Positions 52,697 through 61,086 of a DNA stretch of 64,000 nucleotides are shown here, in pieces (position 1 is the first letter of the stretch; each line of letters begins with the position of its first letter). Where the stretch lies: assembly GCA_965250205.1 (NCBI GenBank), contig CBDFNK010000012.1, positions 1 through 64,000 on the forward strand, read 5' to 3'. This stretch comes from JAHZKN01 sp965250205. GTDB taxonomy: Bacteria; Pseudomonadota; Alphaproteobacteria; Rhizobiales; Hyphomicrobiaceae. The notes beneath the pieces were generated by a model, which was given only the letters and a program-made list of their open reading frames with translations, was not told the origin of the DNA and made no database searches. The translations under genes and the position numbers were made by a program.

Positions 52697-53872
52697 TTAG
52701 CCGCTGAACACACCTGCCGGATCAATACGGGTGACTTTGAAAATTGCGGAAATGGCAGCGAGGATACACATGCCAAGCGTGAGTAAGAACAAGGCGACCG
52801 CGAGCTTTGGTGTCATGACGATGGTGAGCGTGGTGTCTTTGGTTAAAGATATCAGGCCCATACTGAGCGCAAAGCCAAGTGCGAATCCGATGATGGCACT
52901 TAAGATAGCCTGCACAAGAATGACGATATGGATGTAGCTTGCAGAAGCGCCTAGAGCGCGCAGCGTAGCAAATTCCGCTAAGTGGTCCTTGGTGCTGGCG
53001 TACAAGGTTTGAGCAACAATCACGATACCAACGATAATACCAAGGGCGGCACCGGCGATAAGGGCGGCACCGGCACCGGTATTAAATAGCCAGTAGTTGA
53101 CGCTGCGATCACGAAATTCCTGTTGGGTGAGGACCTCGGTATTGGGAAGGCGTTTTTCAAGCGCTCTGCGGATGTTTTCAATTTGGTCTTTTTCTTTTAC
53201 CGAGACGAGTTGATAGGTCGCCTGATTGATCGAGGCACCGGCAAGCTTTCTAGCGCGATCAATCGGTGTGAAAGCCAGGGGCAGCGTCGTAAAGGAGCGG
53301 ATGCCTTTGGTCACCGCGCCGACGGTGATACGTTGGCCATTAATTTCGGCATGTGATCCGTTACCTTCGATGCCAAGGTCTTTGAAGTACGACTTATCAA
53401 TTGCAACAGTGTTGGGCGTGGCAAGCGTATCTATACTGCCTTCCACTAAATTCCATGGTTTCAGCCCACCATTTTTCCAATCAAGTCCGACAAGGATGAA
53501 AGCTTTCTTGCCGCCTTCTGGTTTGCGCCAACGTGCAAAACTAACCATCATCTCTTCGACATTGCTAACGCCAGGCGTGGACAGGGCGACATATTTTTCA
53601 TGACCGGTCAGCAGAGCAGGATCATCAAAGCTCTTGGTGCCGAGCGGCACGATCCAAAGATCGGCAGGGGCTTGGTCGAGCACCGCAGCAATTTTCTTCT
53701 CAGAACCAATGTAAAGTCCGCACTGCACGGCGACCAGCAGGACAGAAAATACAATCCCGACCAGGGTTACGAGAAGACTGAGGCGGTCATGGAACAGATT
53801 GCGATAGGCGATCCGTGGCGCCATCTTAATAATCTTGCCACCTTGGGCACCGGCGTTTGCTTGCGAAGCCAT
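52697..53872 (-). CDS. DevC-like ABC transporter permease
   Basis: 391 residues from the ATG at 53872. Four TM segments: one near the N-terminus (LSLLVTLVGIVFSVLLVAVQ) and three near the C-terminus (LIAGAALGIIVGIVIVAQTL, IVILVQAILSAIIGFALGF, LALFLLTLGMCILAAISAIF pattern). A large periplasmic MacB-like domain lies between. SFARWRKPEGGKKAFILVGL is close to the DevC family of cyanobacteria (heterocyst glycolipid exporter with DevB and DevA); order here is C-A-B. Substrate unknown, probably a lipid or peptide. Confidence 0.88.
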   Translation of the reverse strand: MASQANAGAQGGKIIKMAPRIAYRNLFHDRLSLLVTLVGIVFSVLLVAVQCGLYIGSEKKIAAVLDQAPADLWIVPLGTKSFDDPALLTGHEKYVALSTPGVSNVEEMMVSFARWRKPEGGKKAFILVGLDWKNGGLKPWNLVEGSIDTLATPNTVAIDKSYFKDLGIEGNGSHAEINGQRITVGAVTKGIRSFTTLPLAFTPIDRARKLAGASINQATYQLVSVKEKDQIENIRRALEKRLPNTEVLTQQEFRDRSVNYWLFNTGAGAALIAGAALGIIVGIVIVAQTLYASTKDHLAEFATLRALGASASYIHIVILVQAILSAIIGFALGFALSMGLISLTKDTTLTIVMTPKLAVALFLLTLGMCILAAISAIFKVTRIDPAGVFSG

Positions 53873-54621
53873 TATTGTCTCTTTTGTTGGGACGGTCTGT
53901 CCGGGGCCCAGTCGGGTCCTTGCGAGCGGGATCTGTAGTTTGTTCAATTTTGCTTCCCGGCACAACCCGGTCGGCCTGTTTTACTTCTGCTACGGCTAAC
54001 ATCTTATGGGATAGGTAAAACGCCAAACGAGAAGGATGTGCGGGTCCGGGTCATCGCATTGCGAAGTTGGCGTCAATTGTGACTGTTTCTCAATAGCTTC
54101 GGGCGTCTTGAGCGTGTCTCTATTGCAAAAGCACCTGCCAACACGTTGGCATGACCTTGCCCTCATTGTGTCACAGCCGCCTGCCGTTGAGAGGCATACG
54201 GAAAAGCATGCCGGCATTGATGGCACAACTTGAGTGCACGTGTTGGTGGACTTGCCACGGATTTATTCCGGTTCCAGTCCTCATTTAAGCAGCCTTCGAG
54301 CCTCGAAGCTTGTCCAACGGGCTTTTGATTTCAGAATGTTCGGCCAGACCAGTGAGATAAGAGAAAAGTCTGTTCAGTCCCATGCAGGAAGCTCACAATT
54401 TGAGGGCAGGCCCACCTCCCACTATGGGTCCCTCCAACTTCCGTCCCCTCACAAATTTCAGCGCTATTGATCGCTTCAAGCCAATCACCATCTCTATGGA
54501 ATGGGACTTACAGTTGCACAATGAGATGAGTTTGCAAGGCTTCTCTGCGTCGATTCTTGCACCTTACCAACGGCCGAGGAGACGCAAGTGCTCAAGCGCC
54601 AACGCTTACCAGCTGACCTGC
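53873..54621. other. Intergenic / non-coding region
   Basis: About 750 bp upstream of the devC-like gene. Open frames are short or composition-shadow only. No RNA gene or repeat of the two main families seen. The promoter of the exporter operon must lie at the left edge. Confidence 0.4.
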
Positions 54622-54801
54622 CAAGCCTTCAACGATGATGACTTCGCTCTTCTGTCTTCCATTTTACCACCTGAACCGACGCAACGATCCGCCATATCCA
54701 ATCGAAAGGTCATCGATGCATTTTTCTGGCATCACGTCACAGGTAAACGCTTTACTCAACTACCAGACCAGACCGCTATGGCACGTCAGAAGCTGTCAGG
54801 A
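54622..54801 (+). pseudogene. IS5-family transposase N-terminal remnant
   Basis: The piece DDDFALLSSILPPEPTQ followed by NRKVIDAFFWHHVTGKRFTQ and LPDQTAMARQK resembles the N-terminal DUF4096-type domain of IS5 transposases (EWALIEPLLPPE...VLNGIFWVLRTGAPWRDLP). The catalytic domain is not found downstream. It lies inside a longer open frame (54382-55020) that looks otherwise random. Confidence 0.45.
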
Positions 54802-55229
54802 AGCGCTCTGAGCGCCGGGCTTTGTTGTGGGGATCACGTTTTAGATGAGATTGATGCGCTGGGCCACTTCGGCGTCGCCAAAGGACATACTCAAGCTTAT
54901 AGGCGACAAAGAAGCCAAGCAGGGCAAACGAACGTGAGCAGCGAAGAGGATAAAGTTTGTCAGCTTTCAGGTGGAAATCTGACGTTTGGCGAGTGTGTTG
55001 GGAATATCGGCTCGAAGTAGACTCGTGCAAGTAGACTCGTGCCATCTTGGCCTTCAATCCCCGTGATCCAAGCTTATTTTGAAAGCGATAAAATAAACAA
55101 AACATTAATGACCAGACCGACAATATCTTTTGGAACTCTATGTCCACCTTGAGCATCCTAATTCCATTCATTCTGGGATCAGTTGGGTTATGGGATCAGT
55201 TGGGTTAATCGAATTAAGAGGGTTTGAAT
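54802..55229. other. Non-coding region before the orphan pilin
   Basis: About 430 bp without a recognised gene. A duplicated TGGGATCAGTTGGGTTA (about 55167-55208) lies near the pilin start. Confidence 0.35.
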
Positions 55230-55451
55230 ATGGACATAACCAGGCGAATGTTCCTTTTCGGTAGAAAAGGTTTGGCTGATGACTCTGGTTCATCACTGAT
55301 AGAGTATGGTTTAATCACTTCACTTATAGCTGTGGCATGTATTACAAGTTTGCGTGCTTTGGGATTTAGCATTAAGGAAAAGTTACGTTGCACAGCCCGC
55401 GCGATCGCTGGCAAAAAAATTGGCAAAAAATGTAAAAAAGCAGGTTTCTAG
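55230..55451 (+). CDS. Flp-type type IVb pilin (orphan)
   Basis: 73 residues from the ATG at 55230. After a short basic leader comes DDSGSSLIEYGLITSLIAVA, the Flp/Fap pilin signature: a Gly before the cleavage point, Glu at position +5, then a hydrophobic helix. Prepilin peptidase of the Tad system would cleave it and it would polymerise as a pilus subunit. It lies 51 kb from cpaC/cpaD and has no Tad neighbour. The basic tail (KKIGKKCKKAGF) is unusual for Flp1. The stop TAG is in the CTAG edge of a repeat element (55448). Confidence 0.8.
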   Translation: MDITRRMFLFGRKGLADDSGSSLIEYGLITSLIAVACITSLRALGFSIKEKLRCTARAIAGKKIGKKCKKAGF

Positions 55452-55579
55452 AGCATCGAGCCTTTTGTTGTACACTGTGAAGCTATTTGCTCAACGCTCT
55501 ATCTCATGTCTCAATCTCATGATTGGCGATCAACTTATCTGCTCAAAGTTGCGCTGCAACTTTTTGCAGATTGATCTAG
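55448..55579 (+). repeat. CTAG-ended double-hairpin element, copy 7
   Basis: Forward copy from CTAGAGCATCGAGCC to GCAGATTGATCTAG. Its left CTAG supplies the TAG stop of the Flp pilin. Confidence 0.93.
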
Positions 55580-55939
55580 GTTATTGCAACTGAAGTTCTC
55601 GTTTTGTGTCAAAGCCAACATCTGCCCCAAAGACTAAGCATTGGCCAAAGAATCTAAAAAAATATTAAACTTAATTGTCAACCAGTCAAAACCACAGGAG
55701 TTGAGAAAAATCCTAGACAAATCATAGGGCAGGCACTTTTGCAATTTTATTTCGGCATTTATTGGTCTTTTGAAATCATTTGAAATTCAGCCCCAAACTT
55801 GATCATTAATTAAACATATCCTTCAATTGCCGGAAACTTTTCACCGGCTTGAACATCTAAATGTCAGGTGATCAACAACCAATATTACCTTAGACCCAAG
55901 ACAAAAAATTGCGCCATTGACATAAGAAGAGACCACACC
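55580..55939. other. AT-rich intergenic region
   Basis: About 360 bp, visibly more AT-rich than the core regions. Nothing recognised. A GTG at 55868 is an alternative start for the following gene. Confidence 0.4.
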
Positions 55940-56599
55940 ATGGAAAGACCGTGCCACACCCGATTTGACAACGCATCGAAAGTGCCGCTGTCAGAAATGT
56001 TGCCAGGCAACCAAAGAAAAAGACTTTCGAACAAGATTGCTTCTGTCTATCAGGAAGTCACTGACATTACTTTGCGCGCACTTGCAGTGCTCAGTGCATT
56101 AAATTTGGGTGATAAAGAAGGTGTTCCTAAAAGACTACTTTATGCCAGCAGAAAACATACACCCTGTCCAATTGAAAATATTAGGAAAATTTCTGAATGC
56201 AATGACGGCTTAACATATACGTACTTTTCAACGGCGACTTTCACGGGATTGCTCAAATCTCTGGAGGCGGCAGAAACATGTCTGAAGGTTCATTGTGTTT
56301 CTAAAAGTGATGATGACCTAGTTTCAGGAGATCAGATCACACGCATTAAAGTACGATGGCATGATCTTACAAGTGAGGTGCTCAAATGCATGTTTGAACT
56401 TCGATCTATGGGCGTTGAGCTTCAAGGAGAGTCTGAAATTAAGATGGGCTGCACCGTTGAGAACTGGTTGGTTAGGGTCCGCTCGGGAGAATCTCTATTG
56501 GATGATGCTTCTGGACCGTTCTTTGAATTTAGTGAAGAATTATTAAAAATGTTACCACTGAATCTGTTGCCTAGTGCACAAGCAGCACATCAAACATGA
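55940..56599 (+). CDS. Hypothetical protein
   Basis: 219 residues from the ATG at 55940 (or 243 from GTG 55868). No family recognised. Visible features: helical N-terminal LSNKIASVYQEVTDITLRALAVLSALNLG, a middle with four Cys, and FFEFSEELLKMLPLNLLPS at the C-terminus. No signal peptide or membrane segment is evident. It is isolated between repeat elements 55448-55579 and 56688-56831, in an AT-rich accessory region. Real gene likely because of its length and codon-like composition, but unproven. Confidence 0.5.
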   Translation: MERPCHTRFDNASKVPLSEMLPGNQRKRLSNKIASVYQEVTDITLRALAVLSALNLGDKEGVPKRLLYASRKHTPCPIENIRKISECNDGLTYTYFSTATFTGLLKSLEAAETCLKVHCVSKSDDDLVSGDQITRIKVRWHDLTSEVLKCMFELRSMGVELQGESEIKMGCTVENWLVRVRSGESLLDDASGPFFEFSEELLKMLPLNLLPSAQAAHQT

Positions 56600-56687
56600 A
56601 GACTTAAGAAAGCACAAAACGATCGAATGTCAGAGTAATTAACGCTAAACAATACCTTGAGCCAATACTTTATTGCGGGGTCTCTGG

Positions 56688-56831
56688 CTAAAGCGTCGCG
56701 CCTTTTCTTGTGCACTCTGAAGCTATTTGCGCGACGCTCCATCTTAACGCTCCATCCCATGACTCTATCTCATGATTGGCGATCAACGTATCTGCGAAAA
56801 GTCGAACCCAACTTTTCGCAGGATGATCTAG
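56688..56831 (+). repeat. CTAG-ended double-hairpin element, copy 8 (long)
   Basis: Forward copy: CTAAAGCGTCGCGCCTTTTC at the left, GCAGGATGATCTAG at the right. Internal GACGCTCCATCTT and AACGCTCCATCCC duplicate the middle segment. Confidence 0.92.
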
Positions 56832-57227
56832 TGGTCAGCGAGTTTTGCTAGATAGTTCTTTAATATCAAAATAAGCCGAAGGGAGCGAAACTGCTGATTG
56901 GCAAGTTTTTGCCATGGCTACGTTCGCGTAAAGAAGTAGACAAAATTTTTCCAAGCCTTCGATATTGCCTCAACGGCAGATGCCAAATCAGACCGAGAAT
57001 TGAGTTAAAATTAACTAAATCAACTGCCGGTTGCCAGATATTTTTTAAAGCTCGGAACTATTGACCTAGGTCACGCATCATTGTTGGTGATTGCTAGAGC
57101 GGTTTGCGCAAATTGAGTCTCCACCCAATTGAGGCCGCTTGTTCCTTCCCTCTACAAACCGCTCTAGCGATCTCAATTGGGCAAAGAGATACTGCAAAGC
57201 AGTACACGCAAAAGGACGGTTAGAAAC
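56832..57227. other. Intergenic region with hairpin repeat
   Basis: About 395 bp without a gene, containing the inverted repeat described next. Confidence 0.4.
57093..57168. repeat. 76-bp inverted repeat
   Basis: Perfect 14-bp arms GCTAGAGCGGTTTG (57093-57106) and CAAACCGCTCTAGC (57155-57168). The loop contains AATTGAG...CCCAATTGAG, so a second helix is possible. CTAGAGCG recalls the start of the CTAG-ended element but the rest differs; a distinct, shorter palindromic repeat. Confidence 0.8.
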
Positions 57228-57476
57228 GTGAAATTTTTTGTAATAAAATCACCAGTCCTGCTCAATAACGACAGAGAGCGCAAACATTTTGAGCGGGCAA
57301 TTCGGAAGAACGGCAATATATCCATGTTGGACTTTTGCCTCTACGCTGCTGTGGCCACTCCATCTTTGGATATGTTGGGTGAGAAGCTTCGGGAAACATA
57401 CAATAACATTTCGGCTCAAGAGCTTCCAAATGCCTTCGTCATACTACTCAATGAATTTGATGTGGCTACGGCGTAG
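57228..57476 (+). CDS. Hypothetical small protein
   Basis: 82 residues if it starts at GTG 57228 with AAGGA about 12 nt upstream (TTG 57177 would give 99). Sequence: KFFVIKSPVLLNNDRERKHF, then NISMLDFCLYAAVATPSLDML and ELPNAFVILLNEFD. No family recognised, no signal. The composition is plausible for a real soluble protein. Position between a hairpin repeat and an exported hypothetical does not help function. Confidence 0.4.
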   Translation: MKFFVIKSPVLLNNDRERKHFERAIRKNGNISMLDFCLYAAVATPSLDMLGEKLRETYNNISAQELPNAFVILLNEFDVATA

Positions 57477-57699
57477 ATTCCGCTGCCGCTTGCAGATCCC
57501 TTTTGGGTTTTGCAACCCTGATTCAGTCCGAGCAGGTGCCCTACAACTTTGCGCCCAAACTAAATCGTCTGAGTGGTTTTAAATGCAAGTACAAATCATC
57601 AATATTTGCCGATTATTTGTTCCATATTGGGAACCATCTGGAACTCTCGCGCACCAGTATGTTGGGTCAAATGCATTAATTTGACAGAGGCCCATAACC

Positions 57700-58161
57700 A
57701 TGCAGCGACAATTGGCTTTGATAATAAGCGCCATATTTGGAATTTGTGCGTTATGCGCAGACGCAAATGCAGACACAAAAATGAACATTCTTTCCAAGCC
57801 GAAAGTCAGTAAATTTCAGCCCAGTGTACAATTCAGGATAGCAGAAAAAAAGGCTGAGTTTCCAGACTCAACAAGACCAGTTTTATACCACCATGCACCA
57901 TTAGTTCATGTTCGTGAGTATACGATAGATTATCATAATTCTAATGGCGATCTGTTGTCTTCTATTCCCAGAACACGCTCAGAATTCGACAACTTAATGT
58001 GCACTTTCGAAGGCAAGTGCAGCCAAGACACAAGCCGTATTGTTACAAATCTCTGTGGCCTAGAAACGGAAAGCGCCACTGTTCGAGTTTTTATGACATA
58101 CGAACACCTTGCACAGCGTAGTCTTGGCGTTGGCGTAGACGATAAAAAAGTAGCTTCATAA
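57700..58161 (+). CDS. Exported hypothetical protein
   Basis: 153 residues. A clear signal peptide, MQRQLALIISAIFGICALCADANA, cleaved after ANA, then a soluble chain with FQPSVQFRIAEKKAEF, YTIDYHNSNGDLLSS and MCTFEGKCSQDTSRIVTNLC. Three Cys in the C-terminal half could form disulfides in the periplasm. No known domain recognised. It precedes the HWE kinase gene by 88 bp on the same strand. Confidence 0.6.
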   Translation: MQRQLALIISAIFGICALCADANADTKMNILSKPKVSKFQPSVQFRIAEKKAEFPDSTRPVLYHHAPLVHVREYTIDYHNSNGDLLSSIPRTRSEFDNLMCTFEGKCSQDTSRIVTNLCGLETESATVRVFMTYEHLAQRSLGVGVDDKKVAS

Positions 58162-58249
58162 GCTGCCAGACCAAATTTTGAATTGAGATCGCGAGATTGT
58201 GAATATATCGGTTAGCAGTGTGCAGTTTTCTTAAGATCTGGAGAGAGAG

Positions 58250-59350
58250 ATGAGTTCTAAAAAATCACATGACAAACAGCCTCTTGTCACTCACCTTGAG
58301 CCTAGTGAATATTCAGAAGCAGAACAACGCTTTAGGTTAGCATTAGCTCAGTCAAATATATCAGTGTTTCATCACGATATTCAGGGCAGATGTACTTGGT
58401 CGTATAACTGCTTACTGGATGAAGATCATCTGTTGGGGAAAACGGACGATCAAATCATGCCGCAAAAGGTTGCAGATATTTTAATCGCATTAAAATGTAA
58501 AGCGTTAAGCGAGCCGGGTGTGCATGAAGCAGAGGTCTGCTTAGAAAACGATGAAGAGCCTTTATGGTGCTTGGTAAAAGCCGTCCAAACAATCGATACG
58601 TTTGGCAAGGTGATCGGAACGACCTCTGTGTCGTTCGATATTAGCGAGCGCAAACGTTGGGAAACACATCTAAAGTTACTCATGCGTGAGGTGAATCATA
58701 GATCGCGAAATCAGTTGGCTGTCCTAACATCAATTTCAAGACATACTTGCGCCAACGCTACCGATATGCATGAGTTTCAAGAGAAGTTTACTGCTAGGAT
58801 ACAAAGCCTCGCCAAAACCAACGAGCTTATCACTCAAGACCAATGGTCTGAGACCTCTCTTGAGCAAACTCTGGATCTACAGCTTGCCGTATATCGCCCA
58901 AATGAAAATGAAAAAATTAAGTACAACGGAGAGGAAGTTCTCCTAAAACCACGCGCTGTGCAGAGCCTGGGGCTTGCTTTTGGCGAACTTTCGACAAACT
59001 CGGCGAAATATGGAGCGTTGTCGGAAGCAACCGGATGCGTCGAAGTCTCTTGGATAGTACGCGAGACAGGAGATGATTTAGTTTTGGAAATAACTTGGCA
59101 GGAAACTGGAGGCCCTGAGGTTACTCCGCCGGAAAAGGAAGGATTTGGGTCGCTTCTACTAAAGCAGGTTGTCGGGCAAGAACTTGATGGAACAAGTGAG
59201 CTGACATTCTCGTCTTCCGGTCTGAAATGGAAAGCCAATATCGGACAGAACAATTTTGTTTGTTCATCTCAGCAACCAGACCACGACGAAGAAAAACCAT
59301 TTGAAAAAGAAAACGAATTAAGACAGACACTTGAGCTGACAATGATATAG
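58250..59350 (+). CDS. HWE-family sensor histidine kinase with PAS domain
   Basis: 366 residues, soluble. PAS domain at residues ~25-145 (FRLALAQSNISVFHHDIQG, VIGTTSVSFDISERKR). The kinase core has the phospho-accepting region LMREVNHRSRNQLAVLTSIS, the N-box LAFGELSTNSAKYGA, and the W-x-E motif LEITWQETGGPEV that names the HWE class. HWE kinases are abundant in Hyphomicrobiales and often feed general stress or light signalling; the cognate regulator is not nearby. GGAGAGAGAG precedes the ATG. Confidence 0.9.
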   Translation: MSSKKSHDKQPLVTHLEPSEYSEAEQRFRLALAQSNISVFHHDIQGRCTWSYNCLLDEDHLLGKTDDQIMPQKVADILIALKCKALSEPGVHEAEVCLENDEEPLWCLVKAVQTIDTFGKVIGTTSVSFDISERKRWETHLKLLMREVNHRSRNQLAVLTSISRHTCANATDMHEFQEKFTARIQSLAKTNELITQDQWSETSLEQTLDLQLAVYRPNENEKIKYNGEEVLLKPRAVQSLGLAFGELSTNSAKYGALSEATGCVEVSWIVRETGDDLVLEITWQETGGPEVTPPEKEGFGSLLLKQVVGQELDGTSELTFSSSGLKWKANIGQNNFVCSSQQPDHDEEKPFEKENELRQTLELTMI

Positions 59351-59368
59351 GTCATGTATCTTGTAGTG

Positions 59369-59439
59369 GTTCCGACTTCATCTGACAGGTGCTCGTTTTT
59401 TGGTGCCGTGTGTCAGGTGGTGTCAGATCAAGTCGGAAC
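59369..59439. repeat. Inverted repeat, probable insertion-element ends
   Basis: Arms GTTCCGACTTCATCTGACAG (59369-59388) and its near complement (59420-59439; 18 of 20 match) face each other over a 31-bp centre. The TGTCAGATCAAGTCGGAAC type sequence looks like terminal repeats of an IS; the centre is too short to code, so a deleted element or MITE-like remnant. Confidence 0.5.
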
Positions 59440-59507
59440 TAGTTCATATCAAGCAACTTGGAATATCGCGGCTACCATCATCGCTCTGCGCTAATTGTCC
59501 GCAGGAC

Positions 59508-59640
59508 CTAGTACGTCGCGCCTTTTGTTGTGCACAGTGAAGTTATTTGCGCAACGCTCTATCTCATGACTCTATCGCCATGACTGGCGATCAACTTAAT
59601 CTGCTCAAAGTCGATTCCAGCTTTTTGTAGGTTGATCTAG
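59508..59640 (+). repeat. CTAG-ended double-hairpin element, copy 9
   Basis: Forward copy from CTAGTACGTCGCGCC to GTAGGTTGATCTAG. The right CTAG provides the TAG stop of the minus-strand remnant at 59637. Confidence 0.92.
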
Positions 59641-60060
59641 TCGCACGGCACCGCGACAGCTGTACCAACTTCAGGTGCAAACTTTTTACACGCACCCTCA
59701 CCAATCGATGATGCAGTGTCTGCCGTGCCGTCGTCTGTTGATGTCGCGACGGTGACCTTATCATCTGGGGACTTCTTCACGCGCGTGTCTGCATCTGCAT
59801 CAAGTTCGCTTTTGGTCAACACCGCCGCGGTGGATGGGGCAGCGGCTGTATTACTTTCTGTTGGTCCACCATCGCGACTTCTGGAAGCGGTTGCCCGCGC
59901 CTTTGCATTCTCCCGGGCCCGTGCTTTGGCTTTCGCATTGTGGTTGTAGGCGTTGCCGCCATGGTGCTTGTTATTGAATGCGCCGTTATGGCCACCTAAA
60001 AATAGCTTTTTCTGGCCTGCTTTTGAGCTTTGAGGGTCAAGACGCTGCTTTGCATTGCAA
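59637..60060 (-). pseudogene. Truncated paralog of the exported Lys/Ala/Arg-rich family
   Basis: Frame with AKAKARARENAKARATASRS, then AAAPSTAAVLTKSELDADAD and the C-terminal GACKKFAPEVGTAVAVPCD, clearly the same family as the next two genes. It has no Met start and no signal peptide; upstream the frame runs into the terminator of the 60135 gene. Judged an N-terminally truncated copy. Its stop comes from the CTAG edge of a repeat element. Confidence 0.65.
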
Positions 60061-60076
60061 TCAGGTTCCGAACAGC

Positions 60077-60109
60077 AAAAACGGCGCTGAGGAGAATTCA
60101 GCGCCGTTT
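60077..60109 (-). terminator. Rho-independent terminator of the 60135-60638 gene
   Basis: Perfect 12-bp stem AAACGGCGCTGA / TCAGCGCCGTTT with a 7-nt loop, followed on the minus strand by TTGCTG after TTT. It ends 26 nt after the TAA stop. Confidence 0.75.
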
Positions 60110-60134
60110 CTGATTTTAAGTTCGTCCAGTTCAA

Positions 60135-60638
60135 TTATTCGCAAGCAACAGAGATAGTGCGTCCAACAGCTGGAACAAAGCGCTTGCAGCCAGTTTCTTC
60201 TGCGGTAGCAACAACCGTGTTTTCAGTGGTTTCTGTTTCCGTATCAGCGATTTTTTGATTTGGCTTTTCGATATTCTCGTTGGTCTTTACGTCACCTTTA
60301 GTTAGAAGAGCTGCGGTTGATTGGGTTGCGACGAAGCTGCTTTCTTTCTTCGCATTGGCCAAACGCAGAGCTTTTGCTTTTGCACGTGCTTTGGCCTTTG
60401 CCTTGGCAAGGCGAATGGCCTTAGCCTTAGCCTTAGCCTTAGCCCTAGCTTTGGCGTTAGCGCGTGCCCGTGCTACGGCGCGTGCCTTGGCGCGCTGTTT
60501 AGACTTGTAGCTTGCGCTGGTGCTGTAATTTTTTGAAAATCCGCGTTTGCCGCCACAGCCAGCTTGGGCGGTTGCCGTGAACCAGAAGGTTGCTGCGAAA
60601 ATGGCGGTTGCGAGGGCTGTCAGAGTTTTTATGGACAT
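60135..60638 (-). CDS. Exported Lys/Ala/Arg-rich low-complexity protein, family member 1
   Basis: 167 residues from the ATG at 60638 (RBS AGGAG). A Sec signal (ALATAIFAATFWFTATAQA, to residue ~26) precedes a Gly/Cys start, then a strongly basic KARA/AKAKAK tract of ~60 residues (RAKARAVARARANAKARAKA), the conserved SSFVATQSTAALLTKGDV, an acidic Thr/Glu spacer, and the C-terminal GCKRFVPAVGRTISVACE. The last two blocks recur in its neighbours, so they are the defining parts of this family. No known domain. An exported polycation could bind DNA, LPS or acidic polysaccharide; that is inference. Confidence 0.75.
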   Translation of the reverse strand: MSIKTLTALATAIFAATFWFTATAQAGCGGKRGFSKNYSTSASYKSKQRAKARAVARARANAKARAKAKAKAKAIRLAKAKAKARAKAKALRLANAKKESSFVATQSTAALLTKGDVKTNENIEKPNQKIADTETETTENTVVATAEETGCKRFVPAVGRTISVACE

Positions 60639-60912
60639 TGGTGGTCTCCTAAAGATCAAATGTTTGGCTTGTGCTTGTGGTCTTGCACAGAACTTGGTGT
60701 CGCGTTTGAGGAGACATTCGCAGGTTTGCAGGTTTGATTCTGTTTCTGCTGGAACATGGGCCAATTTTTTTATATTTTTGTTGAACCTTGCTCTTGGATC
60801 GACGAGGCCGGGATGATTCCGATCTCTCTTGCAAGTCGATGAACGCACAAAAAGGCCTGGATCAAACGGCCTTAAATCGGAATCAATTTTACGCAGATAA
60901 TTTGATCTACTG
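60639..60912. other. 5' region of family member 1
   Basis: About 270 bp between array C and the ATG at 60638. The RBS AGGAGACCACC stands just before the ATG; no other feature recognised. Confidence 0.3.
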
Positions 60913-61086
60913 TCCAACACAAGCTTGCGCAGTGTTGGGGTACAACGCGTCCAACACAAGCTTGCGCAGTGTTGGGGTACAACGCGTCCAACACAAGCTT
61001 GTGCAGTGTTGGGGTACAACGCGTCCAACACAAGCTTGCGCAGTGTTGGGGTACAACGCGTCCAACACAAGCTTGCGCAGTGTTGG
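60913..61086. repeat. Tandem palindromic array C (5 copies, 37-bp unit)
   Basis: Five copies of CCAACACAAGCTTGCGCAGTGTTGG (reverse strand of palindrome 1), each followed by GGTACAACGCGT; one copy has a single T for C. No second palindrome. It lies between the two intact family genes (61285 and 60135), upstream of the latter. Confidence 0.95.

Noticed and set aside
54382..55020. 212-codon open frame as a real gene
   Set aside because: Only a 60-residue stretch resembles an IS5 N-terminus; the rest has random composition, so only a remnant is called.
59637..60134. Intact third gene of the exported Lys/Ala/Arg-rich family
   Set aside because: No Met codon in the frame and no signal peptide; its upstream part is the terminator of the preceding gene. 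Called a truncated paralog.
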